Origin: Alcaligenaceae bacterium
GTDB lineage: Bacteria > Pseudomonadota > Gammaproteobacteria > Burkholderiales > Burkholderiaceae
DNA length: 6,340 bases
Reading direction: 5' to 3'
NCBI GenBank assembly: GCA_947372575.1
Contig: CANBUF010000124.1
Location: 1 to 6,340, forward strand
The position numbers and the translations under genes are program-made. Shown here piece after piece: positions 1 through 5,503 of the stretch. The notes under the pieces were generated by a model. That model did no database searches. It was not told where the DNA came from and was given only the letters and a program-made list of their open reading frames with translations. Numbering within the stretch: the stretch's first letter is position 1; every line of letters begins with the position of its first letter.

Positions 1-8
1 AGACGCAT
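1..8 (-). CDS. possible start of a downstream gene, cut by window edge
   Basis: On the minus strand, ATG at 8-6 is followed by CGT and the first two bases of another codon. It is preceded by AAAAGGGG with a 6-base gap. The stop of the upstream binding-protein gene lies about 80 bases away on the same strand. In ABC operons of this type the next gene is often a membrane permease or the ATPase, but only two complete codons are visible, so the product cannot be named. A second frame starting at ATG 36-34 also stays open to the edge but lacks a ribosome binding site. Confidence 0.22.
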
Positions 9-37
9 GGCCATCCCCTTTTATATGAATGGCCATG
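6..37 (-). repeat. 9-bp inverted repeat with Shine-Dalgarno-like loop
   Basis: CATGGCCAT at 6-14 and ATGGCCATG at 29-37 are perfect inverted copies with a 14-base loop. The core ATGGCCAT is itself a palindrome and occurs twice, 22 bases apart. Read on the minus strand, the loop contains AAAAGGGG (22 down to 15). The 3' arm carries two in-frame ATG codons, at 14-12 and 8-6. The second ATG has the purine run 6 bases upstream, a good ribosome-binding distance. The structure follows the stop codon of the ABC binding-protein gene, so it may sit at the start of the next gene of that operon. It could instead be an operator or a post-transcriptional element. Confidence 0.45.
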
Positions 38-87
38 ATGATATCTGAAGGCGTCAAACTTATCTTGTCATTTATGCAAACTTTTAA

Positions 88-1083
88 CTATGCAGACTTA
101 TAGATAAGTGACTGTGCAGAAATCGACTGTGCGAAAATTTTGCGCTCGGTAAAAATATCAAACAGACGTTGCAGCGCAACAATATCGCTGGGTTTGACCT
201 CGTTGTAATTGATATATCCACTGATTGGGACTTCTTTTGCCAACTCTCCATCGATCGGCGTAAAGCCCTTGAGGTAGGCATTCGCAGCCAGTCCTTGTTG
301 ACGGACAAAATCCACGCCAGCCGTATAGCCTTTAAGAAAGCCAGGCACCATCTCAGGCTTTTCTTTCAATGTCGTTGCGTTCAGTGCTGCCGCCCCGCCA
401 ATCCATGGCAGGTTATTGCCTAATACGTATTTGGTAATGACGCCTGCGCCCAGAGAGCGCGAGATCTTCTGCTGTTTACCGATCACTGCAGAAGGCTCCA
501 GGACATAGGCCGCATCAATCTGACCGGATGCCAGCGCAGGCAATATCTGGGGAATAGGCAGCTCGATGACTTTTGCATCGGTGATTTTGTTACCTTCGAG
601 GATCGCTTTGGCGAGTGTCACATTGTTGATTCCAGGCCCACAGGCGACCTTCTTGCCACCAAGCTCAGACACTGATTTGATCGTCGATTCAATTGGGACA
701 ATGATCTGGTCAAGCACAAACTCTTCATTCGCATAATTCATGCAGGTAAATTTGATTGATCCAGGCGCCTGGGCGTCTGCAAGTGCCAGCGCAGTGATTG
801 CGACACCATTGGCACAACCATCCAGACGACCTGCAATCATTGCATCGACGACCTGATTCGGACTTGCGAATTTGACCGCCTCGACAGCGACACCCGCTGC
901 TTTAAATAAACCCCGCTCCATCGCAGCGTAAAAAGGTAAACCTGCAGACAAAGGCCAATAACCGATCATCAGTTTCTTTTCTTGTGCAAAGACAGGTGCC
1001 CCAATGCCAGCCAGACTCAGGCCTAAACCGGTTTTGGCAGCCATCGCCAATACTTGACGACGTGAAATATTTGATTGACTCAT
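88..1083 (-). CDS. ABC transporter substrate-binding protein (NitT/TauT/SsuA-like), Tat-exported
   Basis: This is a periplasmic binding protein of 331 residues, a usual length for the NMT1/SsuA-like family that feeds ABC importers of nitrate, sulfonates, taurine or thiamine-precursor-type compounds; the substrate here cannot be told. The N-terminus has a twin-arginine signal: SRRQVLA with the arginines at residues 8-9, a hydrophobic stretch to about residue 30, and a likely signal peptidase site after PVFA (residue 33). The mature protein opens with LMIGYWPLSAGLPFYAAMERG, typical of the family's ligand-cleft start followed by 'GLF'. LDGCANG (about 87-93) and the ASGQIDAAYVLEP region (about 186-198) fit the two-lobed fold. 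I chose the ATG at 1083 because GGAG lies 5 bases upstream and the Tat motif follows at once; an ATG 12 codons further up has no such site. No ATPase or permease gene is visible; the partners probably lie left of the window. The substrate is unassigned; the family call is firm. Confidence 0.9.
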   Translation of the reverse strand: MSQSNISRRQVLAMAAKTGLGLSLAGIGAPVFAQEKKLMIGYWPLSAGLPFYAAMERGLFKAAGVAVEAVKFASPNQVVDAMIAGRLDGCANGVAITALALADAQAPGSIKFTCMNYANEEFVLDQIIVPIESTIKSVSELGGKKVACGPGINNVTLAKAILEGNKITDAKVIELPIPQILPALASGQIDAAYVLEPSAVIGKQQKISRSLGAGVITKYVLGNNLPWIGGAAALNATTLKEKPEMVPGFLKGYTAGVDFVRQQGLAANAYLKGFTPIDGELAKEVPISGYINYNEVKPSDIVALQRLFDIFTERKIFAQSISAQSLIYKSA

Positions 1084-1090
1084 GATTGCT

Positions 1091-1123
1091 CCATTGCTTG
1101 ATATCTTTAACCAAAGCAATTGG
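1091..1123 (-). promoter_or_regulatory. stem-loop overlapping the ribosome binding site of the ABC binding-protein gene
   Basis: In the minus-strand transcript, CCAATTGCTT (1123 down to 1114) can pair with AAGCAATGG (1099 down to 1091), giving 9 pairs with one bulged A and a 14-base loop. The 3' arm includes the two G bases of the GGAG Shine-Dalgarno sequence (1092-1089) that serves the ATG at 1083. Folding would therefore partly hide the ribosome binding site. The stem is moderately A/T-rich, so its stability in the cell is uncertain. As DNA it could equally be an operator. Confidence 0.35.
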
Positions 1124-1130
1124 CATGCCA
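1121..1130. repeat. 10-bp perfect palindrome TGGCATGCCA
   Basis: TGGCATGCCA reads the same on both strands. It abuts the stem-loop arm (shared bases 1121-1123) and lies about 40 bases upstream of the ABC binding-protein start, within the spacer to the divergent permease gene. The position suits a regulator-binding site, but no regulator is identified and a chance palindrome is possible. Confidence 0.35.
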
Positions 1131-1180
1131 GGCCTACACAGGATCACCTCAGGCAGACAACCAGATTTAACAGACGAAAA

Positions 1181-1197
1181 CGCACCAAAAATGTGCG
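1181..1197. repeat. small inverted repeat CGCAC-N7-GTGCG
   Basis: CGCAC (1181-1185) and GTGCG (1193-1197) are perfect inverted arms around the A-rich spacer CAAAAAT. The dyad lies near the middle of the divergent intergenic region. It has no following T-run on either strand and so does not look like a terminator. It may be a small operator or chance. Confidence 0.25.
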
Positions 1198-1235
1198 GCC
1201 TTGTCGTCAAACGGAGCGATCGCACCAGCTCGACT

Positions 1236-1261
1236 CCATACTATTGCACACACACCCATAC
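1236..1261. repeat. direct repeat CCATAC, start-to-start 20 bp, upstream of the nickel permease
   Basis: CCATAC occurs at 1236-1241 and at 1256-1261, exactly 20 bases apart and so on the same face of the helix. On the minus strand this reads GTATGG twice. That resembles the GTATGA half-site known for E. coli NikR, but NikR sites are inverted (GTATGA-N16-TCATAC) whereas these copies are direct. The spacer contains a CACACACAC run. It lies about 115-140 bases upstream of the permease start, so a regulatory role is possible but unproven. Confidence 0.3.
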
Positions 1262-1303
1262 ATAACAGTGCCCATCCTGAATGGCTTTGCTGTAACCCTC
1301 CAT

Positions 1304-1341
1304 TTTGCAATCACCTCGATCTTCTGCATTAAGATTGCGAA
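1304..1341. promoter_or_regulatory. imperfect dyad TTTGCAAT-N22-ATTGCGAA upstream of the permease
   Basis: TTTGCAAT (1304-1311) and ATTGCGAA (1334-1341) match as inverted arms in 7 of 8 positions, with centres 30 bases apart, about three helical turns. They lie 34-71 bases upstream of the permease ATG, where a promoter is expected. TTGCAA at 1305-1310 with TAAGAT at 1330-1335 could be weak -35 and -10 elements, but their 19-base spacing is longer than optimal, so I do not call a promoter with confidence. Confidence 0.25.
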
Positions 1342-1374
1342 TACTCAAAAGAACCATATCATTCAAGTCAAGCA

Positions 1375-2403
1375 ATGAAACAACTTTTTCAGAACAGGCA
1401 AGGAGCTATTCACAGTGACGTGCTGTGGATCTACAGTGTCATTCTGGTGCTGAACATTGTGGCCTGGTCTAGTGCGCTCTTCGTATTTCAGAATCATCCC
1501 CTGTTGTTAGGCACGGCCCTGCTGGCTTTTGGATTAGGGTTGCGACACGCCGTGGATGCGGATCATATTGCAGCGATCGACAATGTCACACGCAAACTGA
1601 TGTATGACGACCAGCGTCCCATCGCTGTAGGGTTTTGGTTTGCTCTGGGGCACTCAACGGTTGTCGTACTTGTCTGTCTGGCAATTGTCTGGGCAACCTC
1701 AGCCATCACAGATTACTTTCAGGATATAAAAGAAATCGGCGGACTCATCGGAACGATCGTCTCTGCGGGTTTCCTATTCATCATCGCGGCAATCAATGCG
1801 TTCATTCTCCGGTCTGCGTTTCGCACGTGGAGCGCATTCAAGCGGACAGGGCACTACGAAGTAGAGCAATTTGATCTGAATGCTTCGGGAGCAGGCTTAC
1901 TGACGCGTTTTCTCAGACCTGTTTTCAAGCTGATCAATCGTAGCGGGCACATGTTTCCACTCGGCTTTCTCTTTGGACTCGGATTCGACACCGCAAGTGA
2001 AATTGCATTGCTCGGGATCGCGGGTACGCAGTCAACGGCAGGGCTTTCAGCCTGGACGATTATGATTTTCCCGTTGCTGTTCAGTGCAGGCATGACGCTT
2101 GTTGATACCCTCAACGGACATCTGATGATTGGCGCTTATGGCTGGGCGCAAATTCAACCGCAACGCAAGCTCTACTACAACATGACGATTACGCTGCTCT
2201 CTGTGGTCATGGCCTTAGGTATTGGAGTGACAGAGGTCATCTCACTGCTTTCCAGCAAGCTCAATCTTCAGGGAGTAGTCGTGCAGGCGGCAGACATCAT
2301 CTCTGTGCATTTTGCAATGATTGGCTACGGGGTCATCGGACTTTTTATCGTGCTGTGGACGACATCGATGTGGATCACAAAACTCAAGCCTAAGCATGTC
2401 TGA
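1375..2403 (+). CDS. nickel/cobalt permease of the NixA/HoxN/NicT family
   Basis: This is an inner-membrane secondary transporter of 342 residues, the normal length for the family, which imports Ni2+ and/or Co2+ with high affinity for enzymes such as urease and hydrogenase or for cobalamin. Family signatures are visible in order: RHAVDADHI at 57-65 (the histidine/aspartate motif needed for metal selection), LGHSTVV at 91-97, GLGFDTASE at 201-209, and GMTLVDTLNG at 239-248 followed by AYGWA (254-258). About eight hydrophobic segments are present. The fourth motif normally reads as DT-x-D; here residue 247 is Asn. The ATG at 1375 has no clear Shine-Dalgarno sequence; an in-frame GTG at 1420 has AAGGAG 14 bases upstream, too far to prefer. 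The gene is divergent from the ABC binding-protein gene and convergent with the histidine phosphatase. No hydrogenase, urease or cobalamin genes are visible, so nickel versus cobalt preference is open. Confidence 0.93.
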   Translation: MKQLFQNRQGAIHSDVLWIYSVILVLNIVAWSSALFVFQNHPLLLGTALLAFGLGLRHAVDADHIAAIDNVTRKLMYDDQRPIAVGFWFALGHSTVVVLVCLAIVWATSAITDYFQDIKEIGGLIGTIVSAGFLFIIAAINAFILRSAFRTWSAFKRTGHYEVEQFDLNASGAGLLTRFLRPVFKLINRSGHMFPLGFLFGLGFDTASEIALLGIAGTQSTAGLSAWTIMIFPLLFSAGMTLVDTLNGHLMIGAYGWAQIQPQRKLYYNMTITLLSVVMALGIGVTEVISLLSSKLNLQGVVVQAADIISVHFAMIGYGVIGLFIVLWTTSMWITKLKPKHV

Positions 2404-2459
2404 CAGACCAACTTAGACCGATTGGACCGTGGCTCAACGTAAACAGATTGGATCGCGCC

Positions 2460-3035
2460 TCATTTCGACACTGGAGGTACGGCCAGGACTTGATGCGATA
2501 AGTATGCGCCGTCAGGTGTAACGTGAACCAAAACCATACCGCCGACGCTCACGACCTCACCCGTAAACGCCTGAATATTGACGTGATGCGTCACCAGAAT
2601 AAGTGGAATGGATTTATTTTCAAGCAGTTTTGTTGCAATCATTTTTTGCAACGCAACGGTCTGCGTCTGATTTAGACGCGCATCATCAAAGAATGACCCT
2701 AGCGACGGATCAATCAGAACCGGACCTTTATCCATCAATTTTGCCGTATCGAGGCAACGGCACCAAGCGCTACTCATCATTCTGGCTCGAACAACCCCCT
2801 GCTGTGCCAACCACTTCCCCATCAGCACAGACTGGGTCCGCCCCACCTCGCCCAGATTGCGTTGTGTCGCACAGTCATCCAGCCGATATCCAGGAGGATC
2901 GCCAAAGCCTGGGGCATCGGCATGACGAATCAACAAAACATGCTGGCCATCTGTTAAATCGTCAATCAGAGCCGCGCAGCAAGCAGAGCCCGAGAGTCCT
3001 AAGACGCAAAGGAGTATGAAGAGGAATTTACGCAC
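2460..3035 (-). CDS. exported histidine phosphatase family protein
   Basis: This is a branch-1 histidine phosphatase (phosphoglycerate mutase/SixA-like fold) of 191 residues, probably periplasmic. The N-terminus is a Sec signal: MRK, a hydrophobic core to about residue 18, then SACCAA with likely cleavage near residue 20-22. The core starts with LIRHADAPG, where His38 is the expected phospho-accepting histidine and Arg37 its partner. NLGEVGRTQS follows at 60-69. SSAWCRCLDTA at 88-98 carries the second conserved arginine (Arg93). LVTHHVNI has the second catalytic histidine at 150. The start is GTG at 3035, chosen because the signal peptide follows directly; no good Shine-Dalgarno sequence is seen. 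It lies 25 bases after the small ribbon-helix-helix gene on the same strand and is probably co-transcribed with it. Paired cysteines at 19-20 do not form a canonical lipobox. The physiological substrate is unknown. Confidence 0.88.
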   Translation of the reverse strand: MRKFLFILLCVLGLSGSACCAALIDDLTDGQHVLLIRHADAPGFGDPPGYRLDDCATQRNLGEVGRTQSVLMGKWLAQQGVVRARMMSSAWCRCLDTAKLMDKGPVLIDPSLGSFFDDARLNQTQTVALQKMIATKLLENKSIPLILVTHHVNIQAFTGEVVSVGGMVLVHVTPDGAYLSHQVLAVPPVSK

Positions 3036-3060
3036 GATAGAGATTTGTGAAAAGTTTTAT

Positions 3061-3336
3061 TCAGCCTTCGGATTGGGCTGCAATCCCTTTACGGATTAAC
3101 GCATCCACAAGCTCATTCATACTGATCTGACGCGATAAAGCCAGAGCATGGAGCTCGGCTGCGAGTTGCGCATCAAGCTTGACGGCAAAAGGAATTAATC
3201 CCTTAGCCTGATCAAGCTTTCTTTGCTCCTTGCGGTCAATCACGCCACCTTGCGCGAAACGATCGGGTGTTCCGGCCTGTTTGAGTTTGCCATCAATCTT
3301 GAGGCCTAAATTCTTGTAAAGATCAGTTTTTTTCAT
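3061..3336 (-). CDS. small basic protein with C-terminal ribbon-helix-helix-like segment
   Basis: This protein of 91 residues resembles small hypothetical proteins I recall from Burkholderiales; I cannot assign a name. Residues 1-47 are lysine- and arginine-rich and probably partly disordered (MKKTDLYKNL, then GTPDRF and DRKEQRKLDQ). Residues 48-86 read as a beta strand (IPFAVKLD) and two helices (AQLAAELHALALSRQ and SMNELVDALIRKG), which is the order of a ribbon-helix-helix DNA-binding unit. If so, it would dimerise and bind DNA through the strand. I chose the ATG at 3336; GGAG lies only one base upstream of it, which is unusually tight. The alternative ATG at 3381 gives a 106-residue protein but has no ribosome site and falls in a dyad. 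The histidine phosphatase gene follows after 25 bases. No toxin-like partner is adjacent, so an antitoxin role is not supported. Confidence 0.72.
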   Translation of the reverse strand: MKKTDLYKNLGLKIDGKLKQAGTPDRFAQGGVIDRKEQRKLDQAKGLIPFAVKLDAQLAAELHALALSRQISMNELVDALIRKGIAAQSEG

Positions 3337-3374
3337 ACTCCACTGTACATCCGAATACAGATGAACAGTGAATA

Positions 3375-3391
3375 TGCCCATTTTTAGGGCA
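3375..3391. repeat. inverted repeat TGCCC-N7-GGGCA
   Basis: TGCCC (3375-3379) and GGGCA (3387-3391) are perfect arms around ATTTTTA. The dyad lies upstream of the small ribbon-helix-helix gene, between it and the TRAP permease stop, and covers the alternative ATG at 3381. It could be an operator for the small gene, possibly for its own product, or an extra fold next to the terminator-like dyad. Confidence 0.35.
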
Positions 3392-3395
3392 AAAC

Positions 3396-3430
3396 CGACC
3401 TAAACAAGTGCAACTTAAGACCTTAGGTCG
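3396..3430 (-). terminator. terminator-like dyad at the end of the TRAP operon
   Basis: CGACCTAA (3396-3403) and TTAGGTCG (3423-3430) are perfect 8-bp inverted arms around a 19-base loop, with a smaller AAGT-GCA-ACTT hairpin (3406-3416) inside the loop. In the minus-strand transcript the 5' arm contains the last codons and TAA stop of the permease. The 3' arm is followed by GTTTTG, a short U-run. This is the right place for the end of the TRAP transcript. A competing short hairpin, GACC-TTA-GGTC (3419-3429), shares the arm. The long loop and short U-run make it a weak intrinsic terminator at best. Confidence 0.42.
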
Positions 3431-5438
3431 CGAGTTGACGTAATTTCAGGTGACGTATCCACTGGGTAAACAGGACAACGCCAAAACCGACAAAGCCAAG
3501 CAAATCCGTCGTAAGCGAGGGATATGCCAGCGCCACACCTGCTACCACCATCACAATCCGCTCAAACAAGTTGGTCTTTTCAATAAACCAGCCCTGCAAC
3601 CCACCAGCCAGACAGATCACACCAACAATCGCAGTAAAGGTCGTCCAGGCGATCTGTACCCAATCGGCCTGCATCAATGCTTTCATCGAGCCCATCAACA
3701 ACAGGCCTGAGCCTGACGTATCAAGTGTAAACATGAAAGGCACCAGAATGGCAGGCGCCACATACTTCCAGGTCTGCATCGTGGTTTTGTAGGGATCGCC
3801 TTTGCAAATCGCTGCTGCTGCAAAAGGAGATAACGCCGTCGGAGGTGATACTTCCGAGAGGACCGCATAATAAAAAATAAACATGTGTGCAGCAAAGGCT
3901 GGTACACCGAGGTTAATTAATGCGGGAGCGGCAATCACCGCGCAAATAATATAGGACGCTGTGACAGGTACGGCCAGTCCGACCACCCAGACGACCAGTC
4001 CGGTGTAAATGGTAGTCAACAATAATGAGCCACCTGCGTACTCAATCACAATCGAACTGAACTTCAGCCCCAGGCCTGTGAGCGTGACTGTGCCCACGAT
4101 CAACCCTGCGCCCGCGCAGGTCACAGCAATCGCCAGCACACCCGTTGTACCTGCGGCCAGGGCTTTGACAAAATTAGACTGATACAGACCGCTCCAGAAG
4201 GGCTCCTTGCCTCTGATCCAGTCATAGGAAAAAACAGCCGTGTCCTTTCGCAGCATACTGCTTGCCGCTGAGACAACTGTTGCCCAGAACACCGACATGG
4301 TTGGAGAAAAACCATACAGCATGAATATGACGATCGAAATCAGTGAGAAAAAATGAAACCAGTATTTTTTAGTCAGCGCCCAGGCACTCTCTGCCGATTC
4401 AAAATGAATATTTTTCATTCCATACTTGCGCACATCGATTTCAACCATGACAAACAGACCAAGGTAAAAAAGGATGGTTGGGATGCAAGCCATCAGCAAA
4501 ACATCGAGATAGGATATCTTTAGAAAATCTGCAATCAAAAAGGCTGCGGCACCAAGCACAGGAGGAGAAATAATCGCCCCCAGACCGCCTGCAGCCAATA
4601 GGCCACCTGCGGCATTGCGCTCGTAACCAACTTTTTCAAGCATGGGAGCAGCAACGGACCCAACTGTGACCGTCGTCGCGACGCCCGAACCTGAAGGCCC
4701 TCCAAGCAAAAAGGATGACAGGACAATCGTGCGGCCCACACCGGAGGACTTTCCACCCATCGCGGCAAAGGAAAAATCAATGAAAAATTTACCTGCGCCT
4801 GTGAATTGAAGAAAGGCGCCAAATATTGTGAACAGGATAATCAGGGTTGCCGACACATCGACTGCCGTACCAAAAATTCCCTCCAGTGTCATGTACATAT
4901 AGCCGACTAGGCGATCCAGGTCGTAGCCTTTGTGCGTCCAGGGAGCGGGCAGATAGTTGCCATACAGTGCATACAAGATAAACAGCACTGTGACAGACAC
5001 CAGAATCAGTCCATTTGTGCGACGCACGGCTTCAAGAATCAGCAGAATAAAAACGACACCTACTGCCACATCCATATGATTCGGCGAAGTATTACGATCG
5101 GCAAAATCATCCCCGCCACTGAGGATGTAATACACAATGAAGATCGCCGCCAGTGCGCACACGACATCCCACCACATCAGGCGGTTCTTAAAATAGTTTG
5201 ATAATGGAAAACTCAAATACACCAGGAACAGCACCAAACCTACGTGTACCGTCCGTAATTCCTGTGTCGGTACAATTTCGTAGGCTGCATACAGATGGAA
5301 CAACGATAGGGCGACGGCCACCAGCGTAATGAAGACAGCGAGGGGGCCTCTGTAATCATTTGCATCGCCCTCTTCCTGCTTGATGAAAGCTTCGAGCTGT
5401 TCCTGCGTGACGTCGGCAATCGCGGCGGTCTGAGTCAT
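3423..5438 (-). CDS. TRAP transporter fused permease (4TM/12TM, DctQ-DctM type, TAXI class)
   Basis: This is the inner-membrane permease of a TRAP transporter, 671 residues, fusing the small DctQ-like and large DctM-like subunits, as is usual for TAXI systems. It moves an organic anion delivered by the binding protein, driven by a sodium or proton gradient. After a soluble N-terminus (about 1-30), residues 31-160 hold the small-subunit part with several membrane segments, and the rest is the large subunit. Hallmarks are GGPSGSGVATTV at 246-257, GAIISPPVLGAAAFLIA at 287-303 and SEVSPPTALSPFAAAA at 528-543, the paired re-entrant-loop regions of the DctM fold. I chose ATG at 5438, which has GGA 7 bases upstream; a TTG four codons earlier has nothing. 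It follows the binding-protein gene after 65 bases, forming one operon. The substrate cannot be read from the sequence. Confidence 0.94.
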   Translation of the reverse strand: MTQTAAIADVTQEQLEAFIKQEEGDANDYRGPLAVFITLVAVALSLFHLYAAYEIVPTQELRTVHVGLVLFLVYLSFPLSNYFKNRLMWWDVVCALAAIFIVYYILSGGDDFADRNTSPNHMDVAVGVVFILLILEAVRRTNGLILVSVTVLFILYALYGNYLPAPWTHKGYDLDRLVGYMYMTLEGIFGTAVDVSATLIILFTIFGAFLQFTGAGKFFIDFSFAAMGGKSSGVGRTIVLSSFLLGGPSGSGVATTVTVGSVAAPMLEKVGYERNAAGGLLAAGGLGAIISPPVLGAAAFLIADFLKISYLDVLLMACIPTILFYLGLFVMVEIDVRKYGMKNIHFESAESAWALTKKYWFHFFSLISIVIFMLYGFSPTMSVFWATVVSAASSMLRKDTAVFSYDWIRGKEPFWSGLYQSNFVKALAAGTTGVLAIAVTCAGAGLIVGTVTLTGLGLKFSSIVIEYAGGSLLLTTIYTGLVVWVVGLAVPVTASYIICAVIAAPALINLGVPAFAAHMFIFYYAVLSEVSPPTALSPFAAAAICKGDPYKTTMQTWKYVAPAILVPFMFTLDTSGSGLLLMGSMKALMQADWVQIAWTTFTAIVGVICLAGGLQGWFIEKTNLFERIVMVVAGVALAYPSLTTDLLGFVGFGVVLFTQWIRHLKLRQLAT

Positions 5439-5457
5439 TGTTCTATCCAAGAAATGC

Positions 5458-5474
5458 GCACACCATTTGTGTGC
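5458..5474 (-). promoter_or_regulatory. intercistronic hairpin between TAXI binding protein and TRAP permease
   Basis: GCACAC (5458-5463) and GTGTGC (5469-5474) are perfect 6-bp inverted arms with a 5-base loop. In the minus-strand transcript this hairpin lies 29 bases after the TAA stop of the binding-protein gene and 19 bases before the permease ATG. It has no U-run directly after it, so it is more likely an RNA-stabilising or partial-attenuation element than a full terminator. Such hairpins are known between binding-protein and permease genes, where they raise the binding-protein share; that role here is inferred. Confidence 0.45.
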
Positions 5475-5503
5475 TCAATCAAAAGCATGATGAAGTAGCA
5501 GAT

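Noticed and set aside
1216..1223. GCGATCGC palindrome
   Set aside because: An 8-bp palindrome of this type occurs by chance and as a general genomic word; nothing ties it to a function here.
1247..1255. CACACACAC run as a microsatellite
   Set aside because: It is only about four and a half dinucleotide units, too short to call a meaningful repeat.
1084..1374. Cobalamin or nickel/cobalt riboswitch upstream of the permease
   Set aside because: I searched by eye on both strands for the conserved B12-box-like and NiCo-type elements and saw none; only short dyads are present.
2404..2459. Terminator between the convergent permease and phosphatase genes
   Set aside because: The 56-base gap has only a weak CCAA-N10-TTGG dyad and two similar GATTGGA words; there is no stable stem with a T-run on either strand.
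2603..3019. 138-residue plus-strand open frame opposite the histidine phosphatase
   Set aside because: The minus strand carries the signal peptide and all catalytic motifs of a phosphatase; the opposite frame looks like composition-driven readthrough.
3061..3336. Could the small ribbon-helix-helix-like protein be the nickel regulator NikR?
   Set aside because: NikR is about 130 residues with the DNA-binding unit at the N-terminus and a metal-binding ACT domain after it; this protein is 91 residues, has the unit at the C-terminus and lacks the histidine/cysteine ligands.
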